The notes: a model not told the origin generated them from the sequence alone. Shown: positions 10,967 through 23,175, counted from the stretch's first letter. The stretch: 64,000 nt of DNA from Ilyonectria destructans (GCA_020740775.1 JAHEWK010000013.1:2232001-2296000); one strand, 5' to 3'. Made by a program: numbers and translations.

Positions 10967-13321
10967 ATGTCGAAAGAGCCAGGATCGGTTAATGAACGCA
11001 TTTCAAGTGTCAGTCCCTCACCCAAATTGTACGATCCCCGTCACGGCGGAGATGATCAACGGGGCGTGTAAACTAACAGCAGCAGGCATGTCTCCCCTGC
11101 CAAAAGCGAAAGATTCGATGCGATGGTGACAAACCCATTTGTTTGTCGTGCGTGACTCGCATGGTTGCATGCCAGTATAGTGTTCGGAAAACACGTGGTC
11201 CGGGAAGGACGTAAGTGGTAGAGACGATCTTGGCCGAGTTCGGCGAACACTGACACCGTTTTATAGCAAAGAATACATCCGAATGTTGGAGAATAGGCTT
11301 CAGAGACTAGAGTCATCAATTCAACCTGCAGATGAACCTTGCGAGCCTAGCGGATCCCATGTTGATTCTCCGAGTATGCTTGAAACGTTGATTTACACAC
11401 GACTTCCCACCCCTGACAGCGTATCTAGATAAGCCGGATGTGCCCGAAGAAGGCTCTACTGCCTCTCTCCCCGAGATCGAGATTCCAGCCCCTACCCCAC
11501 AAACTAGTAGCCTCGAGCTGGCTGTAGAGCAGACAGGGAGTACTGCTCAAAGTGCTATGCCCTTGCCACTCTTAGCTTTTATGTCCAAAACCACGAGGCT
11601 ACTCGAACTTATGAAGGAGTTGATCGACAATGTAAACCCAGAAGGCTTCAAAAAGACCATGTTTACTCAGCTCTTCTCAGATACGGATGTTTTTCCACTG
11701 CTTGGGTTGGTCATTGAAGATATCAACCAAGTGTATCCGTTGTTGACTCAAACAACATTACTGGAGCTCCTCCATCAGCAGCATGCATCGGGCCTCGAAG
11801 ACTCTACGGAAAGCCCGGGTCGGTGGGCTGTTATGAATTCATATTTTGCCATGATCATGCAATGGAAGGCAGCTAATAATGGCTTCAGAGACTTTTCGTC
11901 TCTCGCATGGGCCTTTTTCAAGAACTCGTTCTCTGTCTTCCCTGAACTGATCATAAGAGGGAACAATGTTTTGGCCTGTCAAGGGCTGCTGTTCATGACA
12001 ATGTTTCTGCAAGGAAGCGCAGACATGCGAACCGCTTCCCAAATACTTTCTGCAGCAGCTCGGCTATCGCACATCATTGGGTTGAACCGGAAAGCATTCC
12101 ACTCCACAGTCCAGCCTTCTGAGAAGGATGCATATTTACAGACGTTTTGGAATATATACATCCTCGACGCCAATGAAGCGATGAAGTCTGGGTTGTCTCC
12201 CTCCATCGACCACAATGATGTCCGCTTACCGCTCCCAAGTGCGAGGTTACCAGAAGAGCTTGGTGCTGTGTACTTGTCCGAGACGAGGGAGCAAATAAAC
12301 GCAACTAGGTACAGAGCAGAACTCGCAATCATCCAATCGAAAATCCAGAGCAAACTGTTCTCTGAAACTGCGCTTCAGTGGGATGTCACAAAGCTTTCTA
12401 GCGCTGTGAGAGAGCTCACTGGCGACTTGCAAGCTTGGAGAACGAGTTTGCCGTTGGAATTTCGACCGTCTGTTGACATGACTCCATCTACACAGCTGGA
12501 ATTACCGATCATTCTATTGCACTTTGCCTACTACAACTGTATCGGGAAAATTGGATCTATTGCGAGGCACCTCCAAAATAGCAATGCGCCGAGATGTTCA
12601 CCGGCCTCCGCCGTGGACCTTTTGGGGACTCGCTCGAACTTAACCTCACCGCCGAGTATTTGTGCAGCAGCAGCTCGAGCAACAATTCGTCTGCTGCGAT
12701 CAATGGAGTCCCAGCCCTTCACATGTATTTGGTAGCACATCCACAATTCCCTATATGGATCCTCGGCTGACATGTTAGGCGAATAATATGCTATCCGCTT
12801 GCTGCTTCAATCACTCTGCTCGCCGATGTGCTCTCAGATCCAATGGGCCGGAATGCTCATCTTGATTTTGAACTCATCTCTGAGTTTGCTCAACTTTTAG
12901 AAAGATTGCAGGTGGCTGAGGTGTGCGATGTCAACGAACTTTTAGCAGGGTGCTCAAAATTCCGTGACATTACACAGACTTTTGTCTTCCCAAAAGACAA
13001 TATCCCGCCTTTCGAAGAGGTAGCTCATCCAGAGAGCAACCGCGCTGTGTCAATGGAGCAAGTAGAGGTATGCATGTATATCATTGTGGGAAATTGATTG
13101 TTATTAATTCTTTGCCATAGTCCATGAGAGAGAAATTGAGCCTTCACCATGACCACATGCTACTTGCTCAAGGGTTGATAGGCAATATGCCTCTCCTTTG
13201 CGCAGAAGCTTCACATGTCTTTTCAGATATTCTAGACATTCCCCAAGGTTCGAATAGCGAATTTGGACTCTTCGTCCCGAGGCTGCTACAGCCTCAAATT
13301 TATAACTTTCACTTTAGCTAA
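10967..13321 (+). CDS. Zn2Cys6 fungal transcription factor
   Basis: Six exons (10967-11008, 11086-11210, 11267-11373, 11429-12731, 12779-13067, 13121-13321) give 688 aa. The zinc cluster at residues 15-43 reads ACLPCQKRKIRCDG then DKPICLSCVTRMVAC, with all six cysteines present. A coiled-coil dimerisation helix follows (KEYIRMLENRLQRLE). The middle homology region spans roughly residues 150-450, with AARLSHIIGLNRK and FWNIYILD, as in the fungal-specific domain PF04082. Intron 1 (76 bp) is required to bring the start into frame with the cluster. Neighbours are the NmrA-like gene and a BVMO; the CGG palindromes make it a good candidate for a local pathway regulator. Confidence 0.85.
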
Positions 13322-13499
13322 TAGAAGAGAGGCTGTGACGAATGGACTAAGTTAGCTGTGTATTCTGCTCGGTTAATTATCCGAGTCTTTGTTCTTTGTG
13401 ATCAAAGTCATTTGTAATTGCTATTTCGTACTTGTGAAAATGGGAACAATCTATGTACATTTACTTCATTCCCACCTCTATTACTGTAACATAGTATCC

Positions 13500-15404
13500 T
13501 TAGAGCCTAAAGGTCTGCTTCTGTGGAGCTTCCTCTGAAGGCCCGCTAGACCAGCTCACCATCTCTCTCTCTCCGTTCACGGTCCCACTCTTGCTGAGAA
13601 TTTTGCGACGTCCAGCAGTGCTCAATGGGGCATCATCATCCGTTTCCCGAATGTAGTAGCCCAAGTCTGCGGTTGGGTCAAGTTCGGTTCTCGAATATCC
13701 ATTGCCCAGCCAGGAGAATCGGTTCCCAGCGTATTTGATCTCCAGGTCATCATAACGGACATCGCGTAGGCACTCAATGTAGTGAAGGGTTGACCCGGGC
13801 CAGAGAGCCAGAATTGGGCCATCAGGGCGACTCTTATACCAGGACCGGCAAGAGTCTGCCCAAACAGTCTGCTTCATAAACCAATTTTTATACTGGATGA
13901 AGTCTTCAACAGACTCTTTCTTCGGTGAGAACTGTGCGATATTGGTGGTCTGGAAACGGTCAATGACCTTGCACATCCAGTCAACCTGGGCTTCGATGGC
14001 AGAAAGGACAGGGCCGTTTCCAATGGGGCAATTGGGCCCCAGAGTGAAGAGATAATTCGGAAAATCCACAGCAGCGACACCGAAGTAAGATTCGGGATCA
14101 CCAGCCCACTTCTCCTGCAAGTTGTCGCCCTGAGGGTTGATGACAGGGAATCGAGGCTTGAATGTGGTGTCGAATCCAGTGGCGCAGATTAGAACATCAA
14201 CAGGATACTCCTTCCCGTCGTCGCAGAGTAAACCTCTCTCTGTGACTGAGTTGATTTCTCCATAAACCACCTCGACGTTTGGTTTGGTCAAAGACTCGAG
14301 GTAGTTGACTCCCGGTGTCAGTCTGCGACAACCAACACTCCACTGGGGAACCAGCTTCTCCTCGAGGTATGCGTCGCCAAGCTTTTCCTTCATTTGCTGC
14401 CGCATATAGGTATGGGTATCCTGGTTCACTTGGTTGTCCTTGAGGAAAATTCCGAATTGCGCATTTAGACCAGTCTCAATGCTCTTGCGATACTTAGTGA
14501 GCGACCCAGGGTTGTTGAGAAACTCATCACGCTCCTCTTGCGTGAACAGGTGCTGCTCCAAGCCCTGAACGGGGGAGACCCAGGTGGGTTCTCGAATGAA
14601 AGTCGTCACTTTGGCGCACTTCTCGCGGATGGCGGGGAGAACCTGGATACCGGAAGATCTTGGACATATTAGCATGGTTCATGGCACTGCTCGCGGAGGG
14701 AGAGAGACGTACCCATTACCGATGAGACCGACATGCTTTCCTTCCAAGGAAACAGACTCATCCCAGTTCGCGGTGTGGAGTAGCGTTCCCTTGTAGTTGT
14801 CCAGCCCGGGGATTGCAGGCCACTTCCAGTTGTTGAGGATGCCGCCGGCATTGACTAAGATGTCGCAGTGGTCACTAGTAACTGTGCCGCTGACGAGATC
14901 TTTGACCTTGACATCATAGCCTCCTTTGCTGTTGTTCCAGTAGGCGCCAACAACCTGGTGCTGAGTCTTGATGAACCGCTTCAGATCGTATTTATTTGCA
15001 AAACCGTCGAAGTATTCGAAGATTTCTTTCGCAGGAGGGTAAACGGCCGACCAGTCCAGCTTAGGCTCAAAGCTCCAGGTGTAGTTGTGTGAGGGGACAT
15101 CGCAGGCACAACTTTGGATCGTTAGTCTTGGTACATGTGACGAACAACTATCAGAACAACAGAAGGCTTACCCTGGGTATTTATTCTCATACCAAGTTCC
15201 AGAGACTTCGGGGTTCTTCTCGTATAATTGAAGACTGAAGTTCTCGAAGTGTTTTTGGATTTTGTATGCCATCAAGAGGCCCGATGCACCAGCACCAACG
15301 CAAATGACGCGCACGTGCCTTTCTGCATGGATAGGATTGACAAGTCGTCGACTGGCGTCAAGCTCGCCAGCATTGGCGGCGCCGGAGAGTGGTGATTGCG
15401 ACAT
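13500..15404 (-). CDS. FAD-dependent Baeyer-Villiger-type monooxygenase (copy 1)
   Basis: Three exons (15404-15172, 15111-14713, 14658-13500) give 596 aa. The first Rossmann motif is VICVGAGASGLLMAYK at about residue 31. The BVMO fingerprint FxGxxxHxxxW is represented by YKGTLLHTANWDE near residue 180, followed by the second dinucleotide site VGLIGNGSSGIQVLP, which binds NADPH. The conserved CATGFDTTF lies downstream. Such enzymes use FAD, NADPH and oxygen to turn ketones into esters or lactones, or to oxidise S/N atoms. The C-terminus FRL is not a standard PTS1. It is convergent with the regulator gene, with only 178 bp between stops. Confidence 0.9.
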
Positions 15405-17763
15405 GGTGGTCGAGTCTAAGACCTGAATGAGGGTTCCAATGTATGTGGCTCCAATGTGGCTCGAGTGAAACCCGAGAGACGATTTCGGACAAGGGATATT
15501 TGTAGTGAGCTTGGAGAGGAAAAACAAAAATGGGAGGCAGTGGGAAAATGGCTTCTTAATAAATACATTCCAGAGCTAGCTTGCATCATCGCCCGATCAG
15601 CCGGGTATGCAACTTCCACTGGGCAAACGGCACACACTGTCGAACCGGGCAAAACCCACGGCTATCTTTCCTTTCCCTGCGGTCTGCTCAATCATCCCGG
15701 AACTAATGCTGCCCCCGGCTGAAATCCAGCGAAACAGACCTGGTCATGTTAATGGGCTTCTGCATGCGGAGCGGAGTAGCTGGCAGGGCGCGAGTCAGGA
15801 GCTGGGCAGGAGGAAGGGTGTCCATGACTCGGATTGACACGAGAAGAAGGTAATTCACGAGTCTGCAGCCAGCCGCCTAGCCAGGTTTCGTCATGTATCC
15901 CCTCGTGACAGATGACGCGGAGTCGCTTAGACGATTGATATTGGGGAAGTGTGGGGTGTGGGGATGGAGGCGGGGAAGGACTCGACTAGCAAGGGGATCG
16001 GGAAACCTCAGCCGTGTTGTCGGTACCTCATTCCTGAGCCAGGACTAGGACTATTCGAGGTCTCTCCGACCCAGTGTGTGGTGTCCAAATGAACAGGGGC
16101 CCGAAATGGAATCGTGCTGGGTGAAATTTCCCGCTGGACATTTCCGGGTGTTCCCAGCTCCCAGCCGTGAGACATCAGCCTCAACTGGGTGCCCTTTCAT
16201 CAGCTTTAGTAGAGTGCAAAATTGAGCACCCATTAATACCCATTCGGCATACCTATGAATGTCTATTGACCCCCTTGGGTAAAGAGTTAGTTTACTAATA
16301 AATTAAATAAGCAAATAAAAACAATCTTTTTATAGACATTTATGTATTTATTTGATTATGTTTTTTATCTTACACCCTAACCTCTATTGACATACCCTCT
16401 CCACTCCCTAAGTCTCTCCTCGACTGTATATCCATTGCCGTCGTTCACTTCATCGCCATTGTCGTCATCGTCGTCGTCACACCCCCTAAGAAGTTCAGGG
16501 GCTTGAGCAGGATATGTCATAATTGAGAGGGTAAGCGAGTCAGCATCCTTTACATCCACACTTGGGAGCACTGAGTTTATGAATTATTACCTTTTCCAAC
16601 CACTGTGGTGAGTTGAAAGTTTCCCCCCAAACGCCTCACGTGCTAGCAGCTGGCACAAGAGAAAACATTCGTCAACACAAGCTTTCCTAGTTTCACCCGT
16701 AACTACGGCATCATGGGCGAGGACGTGGCTATTGATGACAAGTTCCGAAGGTTCTTGGGGCATTACTCTGGTCAACCCGAGCGTGCTTCTAAAATCAACA
16801 ACCTGGTCCGATTTCTCAATTTAAGTGGCGCTTAAATTCAAGTCTATGATTGATATTCAATGGGCGCTAGTCTGCGCAGCGGCAATGTCAGGTGCAACAG
16901 ATTCAACCAAAGATATTTACCGAGTTCGGGGGAGAGAAAACGATTGCGCTACAAGACGACCAGGCCCGAGTTGATCGTTGCTCGAGGTCGTTGCTCGAGA
17001 TCGTTGCTCGAGGTTGAGTGGTCTTCGCGGCGACTGCCGATGGTCAGCCCAGTCTTGTTCCGCGTTGGATATCCAGTGAGGGCATCAATTTGTCGCGTGT
17101 ATCTAAGCTGCAAGGACTGAAGCCACTATCTATAATGATATTTAAGGTCGTGTAGCGATTTAGCTGAGTTGAAGCCCATTCTGCCACAAAACTTGCGAAG
17201 GTATCCATCTCCTAGCACTGAGGTTAGCAGGTTGCGAGGTAAGCCAAGTAAAGTGTTGTTGGCGTGGGATCGAACCCGGGAAGGGGCTTCTGATGAGCTC
17301 CGACATTGTGCTTGAAAATAAAGTCAGCGATAGTCAGATGACCAAGGGGCCATGATATACAGTATCAAGAGGTGTGGGGGAAAGAGATGTCTTCATCACA
17401 AAAAGTAACTGAGGAGAGTCAAAATAAACGCTTCTTTTAAACCAAATTATTGTTTGCATTTATACAATGAAGCTCAATGGATATGCATACGAATGGCTAT
17501 ATTCCAGTATTTACGGTGTATCCTATGTAATATTCCTGAAGTAACACGAGCAAACGGTTTGGGCTAGTTATTATCAAATTGTACGTTATTTTAAGAGTAT
17601 TGCTATTGGCACACGAGAACACTGCTATTCGCACACAGGTACATTTTAAATACAATTAATGTACGTTATCTCAAGTCACCTCATAGTCCAACTGGTACAA
17701 TATCTGATTTCTCTGCTGGATCCTCACGTCTCCTCTTTTTCAATAACCCCCTCAACTTTAGTC
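15405..17763. other. Long AT-rich intergenic region
   Basis: No intact gene was found in 2.4 kb. The part from about 16240 to 17700 is AT-rich. Two minus-strand frames (16587-16775, with ACVDECFLLCQLL; and 16377-16571, with an acidic CDDDDDDNGDE run) look more protein-like than noise but lack a family match and do not join through a plausible intron. A perfect GGTTCGATCC B-box-like string (minus strand, about 17267-17277) lacks a matching tRNA fold. The whole may be a decayed mobile element. Confidence 0.4.
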
Positions 17764-18775
17764 TCAAAGCCTAGAAAGCCGTCCCGCAGATAACCTAGCC
17801 GCGCCGTCAACTGCTATATCGACGCCGTTTCTCGTGAAATGTTAGCAATCAGACCCTTCATCTTAGATTTCAGTCAAACTTACACATAACCACCGGCACG
17901 GGAGCAGAGAAACACGGCCACCCCAGCAATGTCTTCTGCCTCGCCTAGACGCCCCACTGGGTTATCCTTGCTAAGTTCTTCAATTCCACCTAAATTGTTG
18001 ATGAGGCCCTGGGCCAGCTTCGAAGGGAAGAAACCTGGTGCAATGATATTGGTGGTGATGTTGCGAGGACCCAGCTCAACGGCTAGATTGCGACCAAGAT
18101 GCTAATGGGTTGGTCAATATACGTCGCCCACAGTATTAACGTTCTCACTTACATTTACCGCAGCCTTCGAGGTCGAGTACATGATGGTCCCATGTTCACC
18201 TACATGTGGCACATTGGTACCCGCTGTTGAGCTGATGATTAGAACTCTTGCTGGGTCCTGTTTAGTTGCGGAGGTCTCCATAAGCGGCACAGATCTGGAG
18301 TTGGATTAGCCAATAGATCCAATTTAAATGGAGGGGGGTATTGTATTCACTTTTGCACTAGTTCGAAGACACCTCGAACATTCAGGTCCAAGATCTTAAT
18401 GCTGCTCGAGGAGGGCGCTTCGAGGAATGGAGATCCCCAAGCCGCACCTGCATTGCAAACTAAAATACTGAGGCCCCTATTTCCAACGAGAGTTTTCACT
18501 TCGCTGGTAAGACGCAGGATATCCTCTGTGTTTGCCACATTGGCTGCAATGCCCACGGCCTTGCCTTTAATGCCGGGTAGTTTGTTGAGCTTGTCGACCG
18601 CTTGGTCAATGCCCTGCTCTCCCTCTCGCTTCCTAGCCGTGATGATGACGAGAGAGCAGCCAGATCGCAGAAATGCTGTGGCCATGTGCAGCCCAAGACC
18701 TCTGGAGCCGCCGGTGACGAGGGCGGTCTTGCCCTCAAGGGAGAAGAGGGCATCGAAATCTTTGAGCTGTGACAT
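17764..18775 (-). CDS. Short-chain dehydrogenase/reductase with PTS1 (SRL)
   Basis: Four exons (18775-18351, 18294-18153, 18101-17884, 17830-17764) give 283 aa. The cofactor motif TGGSRGLG is at residues 21-28, VCNAGAAWG marks the central strand, and the catalytic YSTSK carries Tyr and Lys with an upstream Ser (IISSTAG). IAPGFFPSKL follows as the substrate-loop region. The last 56-residue part closes with NGVDIAVDG and ends in SRL, a canonical peroxisomal PTS1. Family members reduce 3-oxoacyl or other ketone groups; a 3-hydroxyacyl-CoA/ketoacyl role in peroxisomes is a reasonable inference. It is divergent from the acyl-CoA ligase, sharing a 552-bp promoter. Confidence 0.86.
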
Positions 18776-19327
18776 GATGACGAACTGAAGAGGCTGAAAA
18801 TGAATTGGCGGCGACGAAGTTCCCCAAGACGGCTCTTAGAGAGTATTTCGACGTTCTAGCAAGTATCAGAGCTCATTTCGCGGTGGCGTTGACACGACAT
18901 ATAGCCGTGGCTAGTTCCTGCCTGAACTAGCCGCGGGCCCGGCGAATTCTGCGGGGCACGGAGGAACCGGGTGCGGGCCCCCGGTTACCCCGCCCCGGCT
19001 CAGCGACCCTGACCATTAGAGCGAAATGACCTGGAATTCGCGTTCCAGACAGTGGCCCATTCGTGGTCGCAGAGCCTAACTTACTGGCTAGTCCGCTATG
19101 GGGTATTTTGGCGGTATACTGCCGAGAGCTCCCTCGGGGCCTCGGGCTGTGACGGCCAGGACCAGGGTCCACAGAGCACCTAGCTTATAGCTTTACGAGG
19201 GAACAAGCGTGGCTTCAACCTTTTCACCATCTTTGGTCCTGTGTTTTTAGATTTCAATTGTTGTTTAGAGACTCCTTTGTTGTTCACTACCGGGTTCTGC
19301 AAGCATTCGCCCCCCTCGGCCGTCACC
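18776..19327. promoter_or_regulatory. Bidirectional promoter of SDR and acyl-CoA ligase
   Basis: This region holds the long inverted repeat at 18905-18936, CCTCGG motifs at 19132-19137, 19140-19145 and 19314-19319, a GCGGGG (CreA-like) at 18951-18956, and the near-palindrome GGCGGTATACTGCC around 19110-19123. Two divergent starts with PTS1-bearing products suggest joint control. Confidence 0.55.
18905..18936. repeat. 13-bp inverted repeat in the divergent promoter
   Basis: The arms CCGTGGCTAGTTC and GAACTAGCCGCGG are complementary at 12 of 13 positions around a 6-bp centre (ctgcct). It could be a dimer-binding operator or fold as a hairpin; no family assignment is possible. Confidence 0.6.
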
Positions 19328-21169
19328 ATGCCTGTCACGTCGCCGTACCCTGTCCTCGACATTCCCCAGAAAAACGTCCTCAGCTACCTGTTTGGAGATG
19401 CGCCAGCGTCAGAGGAGCCATTGTGGCTGGACAGCAAAAACCCCGACGAGAAGAATCTCTCCCCCAAACAACTCCTCCAATGGGTGAGACGACTCGGCTA
19501 CGGCCTCGAACGTTTGGGCATCCAGAGAGGAGATGTAGTGATGATTTGCTCGCCCAATTCCATATTTGTCCCGGTCGCATTTCTGGGAATTGTTGGCGCA
19601 GGTTACATTTTCAGTGGCGCTAACCCGGCGTATACGGTCCCAGGCACGTCGCTTCACTCTTCAAGCTCCAATCAGACATGACGCTAACAATGACCAGAAC
19701 TCGTTCACCAAATGAAGAATACAACAGCCAAGGCAGTTTTGGTTCACCCAAAGATGCTTGAGCCCATCTTGGAAGCTGCATCCCAGGCTGGTCTCTCGAA
19801 GGACCGCATCTTTCAGTTCTCCGACTCCGAGGCACCTGTTCGACACGGCATTCCCGACTGGCGAGCCATGATGGGGACTCCTGAGCAGGGAGATTCCTGG
19901 ATGTGGCCTGAAATGAGCCCTCGGGATTCGGCCAACACCGTCGCAACCATCAATTACAGCTCGGGAACCACAGGTCTTCCCAAGGGCGTCTGCGTCTCTC
20001 ACTACAACCTCATCGCCAACGTCGAACAGACCGTCTTCATGCGCTACGCCCACAAGCCGTACAAATTCGAATCTCGGCCAAAGGAGCGCTGGATTGGGTT
20101 CTTGCCTTTGTACCATGCTTATGGTCAGATGTACACCATTCTGATGGCCATCAAGCTCGAGGTTCCGATATATATCATGACCGAGTTTCGATACGAGGAT
20201 TTCCTCTTCGTCATCGGAAAGTACCGAATCACTAGTCTTCAAATCGCACCACCCATCCTTGTCATGCTGTCAAAGCGACCCGAGACAGCAAGGTACGACA
20301 TCTCCAGCGTCAAAGACGTGCTGTGCGGTGCGGCCCCGTTGTCTCGGGAGCTCCAGAATGAGTGTCAAAAACGCTTTCAAATGCAGATCAACCAAGGTTG
20401 GGGTATGACTGAGGTCACATGTGGCGCGTTGCATGTACCCGGAGGCATTCAAGATGACACAGGGTCGGTTGGCAAGCTCGATCCCAACTGTGAATGCAAA
20501 CTCGTTGATGATGATGGGCGGGAAGTTGCCGTCGGACAACCGGGAGAGATGTACGTCAGGGGACCGAACGTTTGCATGAAGTACTGGAAGAATGATGCGG
20601 CCACCAAAGAAAGCTTTGACAGCGATGGCTATCTAAAAACAGGTGACATCGCTGTTCGGAACGAAGATGGATTCTTTTGGATCGTTGATCGCAAGAAGGT
20701 TCGTTTGATTAATCAATTACTTGCACTCGGTACTAATATTACCCTAGGAGCTCATCAAAGTCAACGCACTCCAGGTAGCACCTGCAGAGTTGGAGTCGAT
20801 TCTGTTGGAGAACGAGGACATCGCCGACGCAGCAGTGGTTGGAATCACCATGTAAGAAGCCCCTCCCTATCCATTGACTCTTTCCTCAATCCGGTTACTA
20901 ACACCTTGAATAGAAAGGGAGAGGAATGGCCGAGAGCCTATGTGGTCATCCAGGAGCCTTCAATGGGAAAGGTGACCCCTCAGGATGTCCAGGACTGGAT
21001 CGCCAAGCGAGTTGCCAAACACAAACGGCTGGTGGGAGGCGTGGTCTTTATTGACGAGGTGCCTAAACTCGCAAGTGGCAAAATACAACGCAAAGTCATG
21101 AAGGACTGGTCGAAGAGAGATGCGATTGAGATTGAGAACGGAGCCGGAACAGAAAAGGCAAGACTGTAG
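19328..21169 (+). CDS. Acyl-CoA ligase (4-coumarate-CoA ligase-like) with PTS1 (ARL)
   Basis: Four exons (19328-19643, 19698-20698, 20748-20851, 20914-21169) give 558 aa. The ANL-superfamily P-loop is YSSGTTGLPKG at about residue 190; others are GWGMTE, YLKTGDIA, VDRKKELIKV (hinge) and KLASGKIQRK, whose Lys is needed for adenylation. The enzyme activates a carboxylic acid via acyl-AMP to acyl-CoA. The tripeptide ARL fits the peroxisomal PTS1. Intron 1 starts with GC (gcacgt) rather than GT; the frame TVPELVHQMKN supports this GC-AG intron. Substrate could be an aromatic, medium-chain or terpenoid-derived acid. Confidence 0.9.
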
Positions 21170-21551
21170 TATACTTAGAATAGATCTATTTGAGCCGTTT
21201 ATTTTTTAACAAAGTACGTAATAGAAATATGGAAGCAACGGCAATGTATGGGACGTGATCGCAGAATGGCTGCAGAATAATCTCGACGTGAACGCTGCCT
21301 CTCCAACAACTCACCACCTAATCGAAGCACATAGCTGCCATTGTACGATTGTTTGAGACCTTGAGTCGTTAGTATGCATTTTAGTGATTCCTGGCATTGG
21401 TATTCGCCAAATTCCCAAGTTAAGTCACATTTACTTAGGACCTTGAGAGTTACTGGCTAGACAAAGCTAGTCGGTTTAGTTAAGTCATCATGTTTCTTTC
21501 AAAGTTAAGTATCATTATCTCATCCTAGTCCCCTAGGGTGGCATGCTACAA
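21170..21551. other. Convergent spacer between acyl-CoA ligase and alcohol dehydrogenase
   Basis: Two 3' ends meet here. The sequence is AT-rich and contains a repeated AGTTAAGTC-type string (21418-21426 and 21478-21486). No gene is seen. Confidence 0.5.
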
Positions 21552-22659
21552 TTACGAGAACACCACACCGGTGCGAGTGCGATTCCTGCCCTCCTGCATC
21601 TCCTTAACCATCTCTGGGAGGGCCTCAAGCCCACCTCGTACATCTACCACAGGCATAATTCCGTGCTTCTCTGTGAATTCGACCGCCTTGCCCATTCTCT
21701 GTGGAATGCTCGTGTTGTCCGACTTGATCTTGAATCGCTTCATCACGATATCCATGTAACTGACGCTGAGTTGCTCCTTGGGAATACCGATGACCATCAA
21801 AGTTCCCCCCAACTTGATTATCGATGGCACTGCCTGATAGGCACGATGGCTGTTAGTATACACCGCCACGGCGCTACACCCTCCCCCTGTAAGCTTCTGG
21901 ATCTCCTCAATATAGTTTGGGTTGTCCTTTGAGTTGAAGACGGCATCCGCGCCTTGTTTCCGAGTCTCCTCGAGGTTTCCATCTTGAATGTCAACACCAA
22001 TCACACGCAAACCCATAGCCTTGGCATACTGGGTTGCAACCTGTCCGAGTCCGCCGCACCCGACAACTCCGAACCAATCTCCAGGTTGGAGCTCGCAGCT
22101 ATCGATAGAATGGTACGCCGTGATGCCAGCGCAGAAGATGGCACAGCCGGAGTCCATGTTCCACAGTTTCTCGTTCAACTTGGCTGCGTTGTGGTAATCA
22201 ACGACAGCATACTCGGAGAAGAAGCCGTCGGTTGTGAAACCTTGGAGCTTCTGCTTGCCGGTTTCGCAGAAGAGGTTGTGGATCATGCAGCCGTTGCACT
22301 CAAAGCAGCAGCCCAAGATGTAGAGGAAACCAACAGCATCGCCAACTTGAAACCCCTTGCCTTCTGATGACGGATGCATTGAAACAATGTGCCCAAGGCC
22401 CTCGTGACCAAGAGTTACAGTCTCCTTATTGTCATTGATAGCCATCATATCACTGTGACAGAGGGACGCAGACCGCATCTTGACAAGGAACTCGTTGGGG
22501 CCAGGCTGTGGGACAGGGACATTGTTGACGACAACCTTCTGTTGGTCCTGGTTTACGAGCGTAAGTTGGTATTCTCCAAAATCATGTGGATTGAATAGAG
22601 CATACCACGTCCCACTGGCCCGCCTTCATAGTGGACGGCAGATTGGCAATGACAGTCAT
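21552..22659 (-). CDS. Zinc-dependent alcohol dehydrogenase (ADH1-type MDR)
   Basis: Two exons (22659-22606, 22547-21552) give 349 aa. The catalytic zinc ligands appear as SLCHSD near residue 48 and GHEGLGH; the structural zinc cysteines are in GCCFECNGC and FCETG near residue 100. The nucleotide fold has GVVGCGGLGQVA followed by RVIGVDIQ, where the Asp favours NAD. Size and layout equal fungal Adh1-like enzymes, which interconvert primary or secondary alcohols and aldehydes/ketones. No peroxisomal signal is present (ends VVFS). It is divergent from the aldehyde dehydrogenase, so the pair may run alcohol to aldehyde to acid in sequence. Confidence 0.9.
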
Positions 22660-23175
22660 ATTGGATGATGTGTGTTTGAACAATACTGTTTATCGAGGAG
22701 CTGCACTGGCATAGGGGCCTGACATGCGTGGAACGCCCATGTCTTTATCAACACAACCAAGCCCCCCGCGGACTATGATACGTACACACTCCCAGAGCAT
22801 CCAGGTAGGTCTCCCTCAGCCAGCAACTACCGAGGCACGGGTGTCCACTTCCTGAAGTTCATGTCACAGGTCTCGTTGCGGGGAAATCCGCTTCCCCGCA
22901 AATGCATACCCACCAATTGCGCCAAGGCCATCGCTTGAGGGCATCCGAGTCAAACTTGGAGTACCTTGCATCACTACACGACTCATGCGGAAATGAATAT
23001 CCTAAAGCCGCTGGGAAGCATGGATTCATGGCTGGCGCTGAAGTGCGAGAGCTCTGGCGCCCCGCCGCACAGTTGACCGTGTCTGCGGCTCTATAAGGTG
23101 CGGCGACAGCACGCCGGTTTCCTGCTTGCTGGGACATCTGCATACCCGTCTAATCCTTTCCACCATCTTTCCATC
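22660..23175. promoter_or_regulatory. Bidirectional promoter of alcohol and aldehyde dehydrogenase genes
   Basis: This 516-bp spacer contains the perfect inverted repeat at 22876-22901, a CCGAGG motif (reverse of CCTCGG) at 22830-22835 and a CTATAAGG box at 23090-23097, about 80 bp before the aldehyde dehydrogenase ATG. Confidence 0.55.
22876..22901. promoter_or_regulatory. Paired GCGGGG inverted repeat (CreA-like)
   Basis: The arms TTGCGGGGAA and TTCCCCGCAA are perfectly complementary around 6 bp. Each arm contains GCGGGG, which fits the CreA/Cre1 consensus SYGGRG; closely paired sites of this kind act in known catabolite-repressed promoters. A Zn2Cys6 dimer reading CGG and CCG is an alternative. 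Confidence 0.5.

Noticed and set aside
11066..11085. A 20-bp intron joining the regulator start to the zinc cluster
   Set aside because: Too short for fungal splicing; a 76-bp intron starting GTCAGT at 11009 with the same acceptor gives the correct phase.
13500..13520. PTS1 on BVMO copy 1 (ends FRL)
   Set aside because: Phe at the first position is outside the usual PTS1 consensus, so I did not count it with SRL, ARL and AKL.
17260..17345. tRNA gene or LTR primer-binding site on the basis of GGTTCGATCC (minus strand) and TGGCGTGGGATCGAACCC (plus strand)
   Set aside because: The T-stem pairs at only three of five positions, no acceptor or anticodon stem forms at the right distance, and no LTR ends (TG...CA) flank it.
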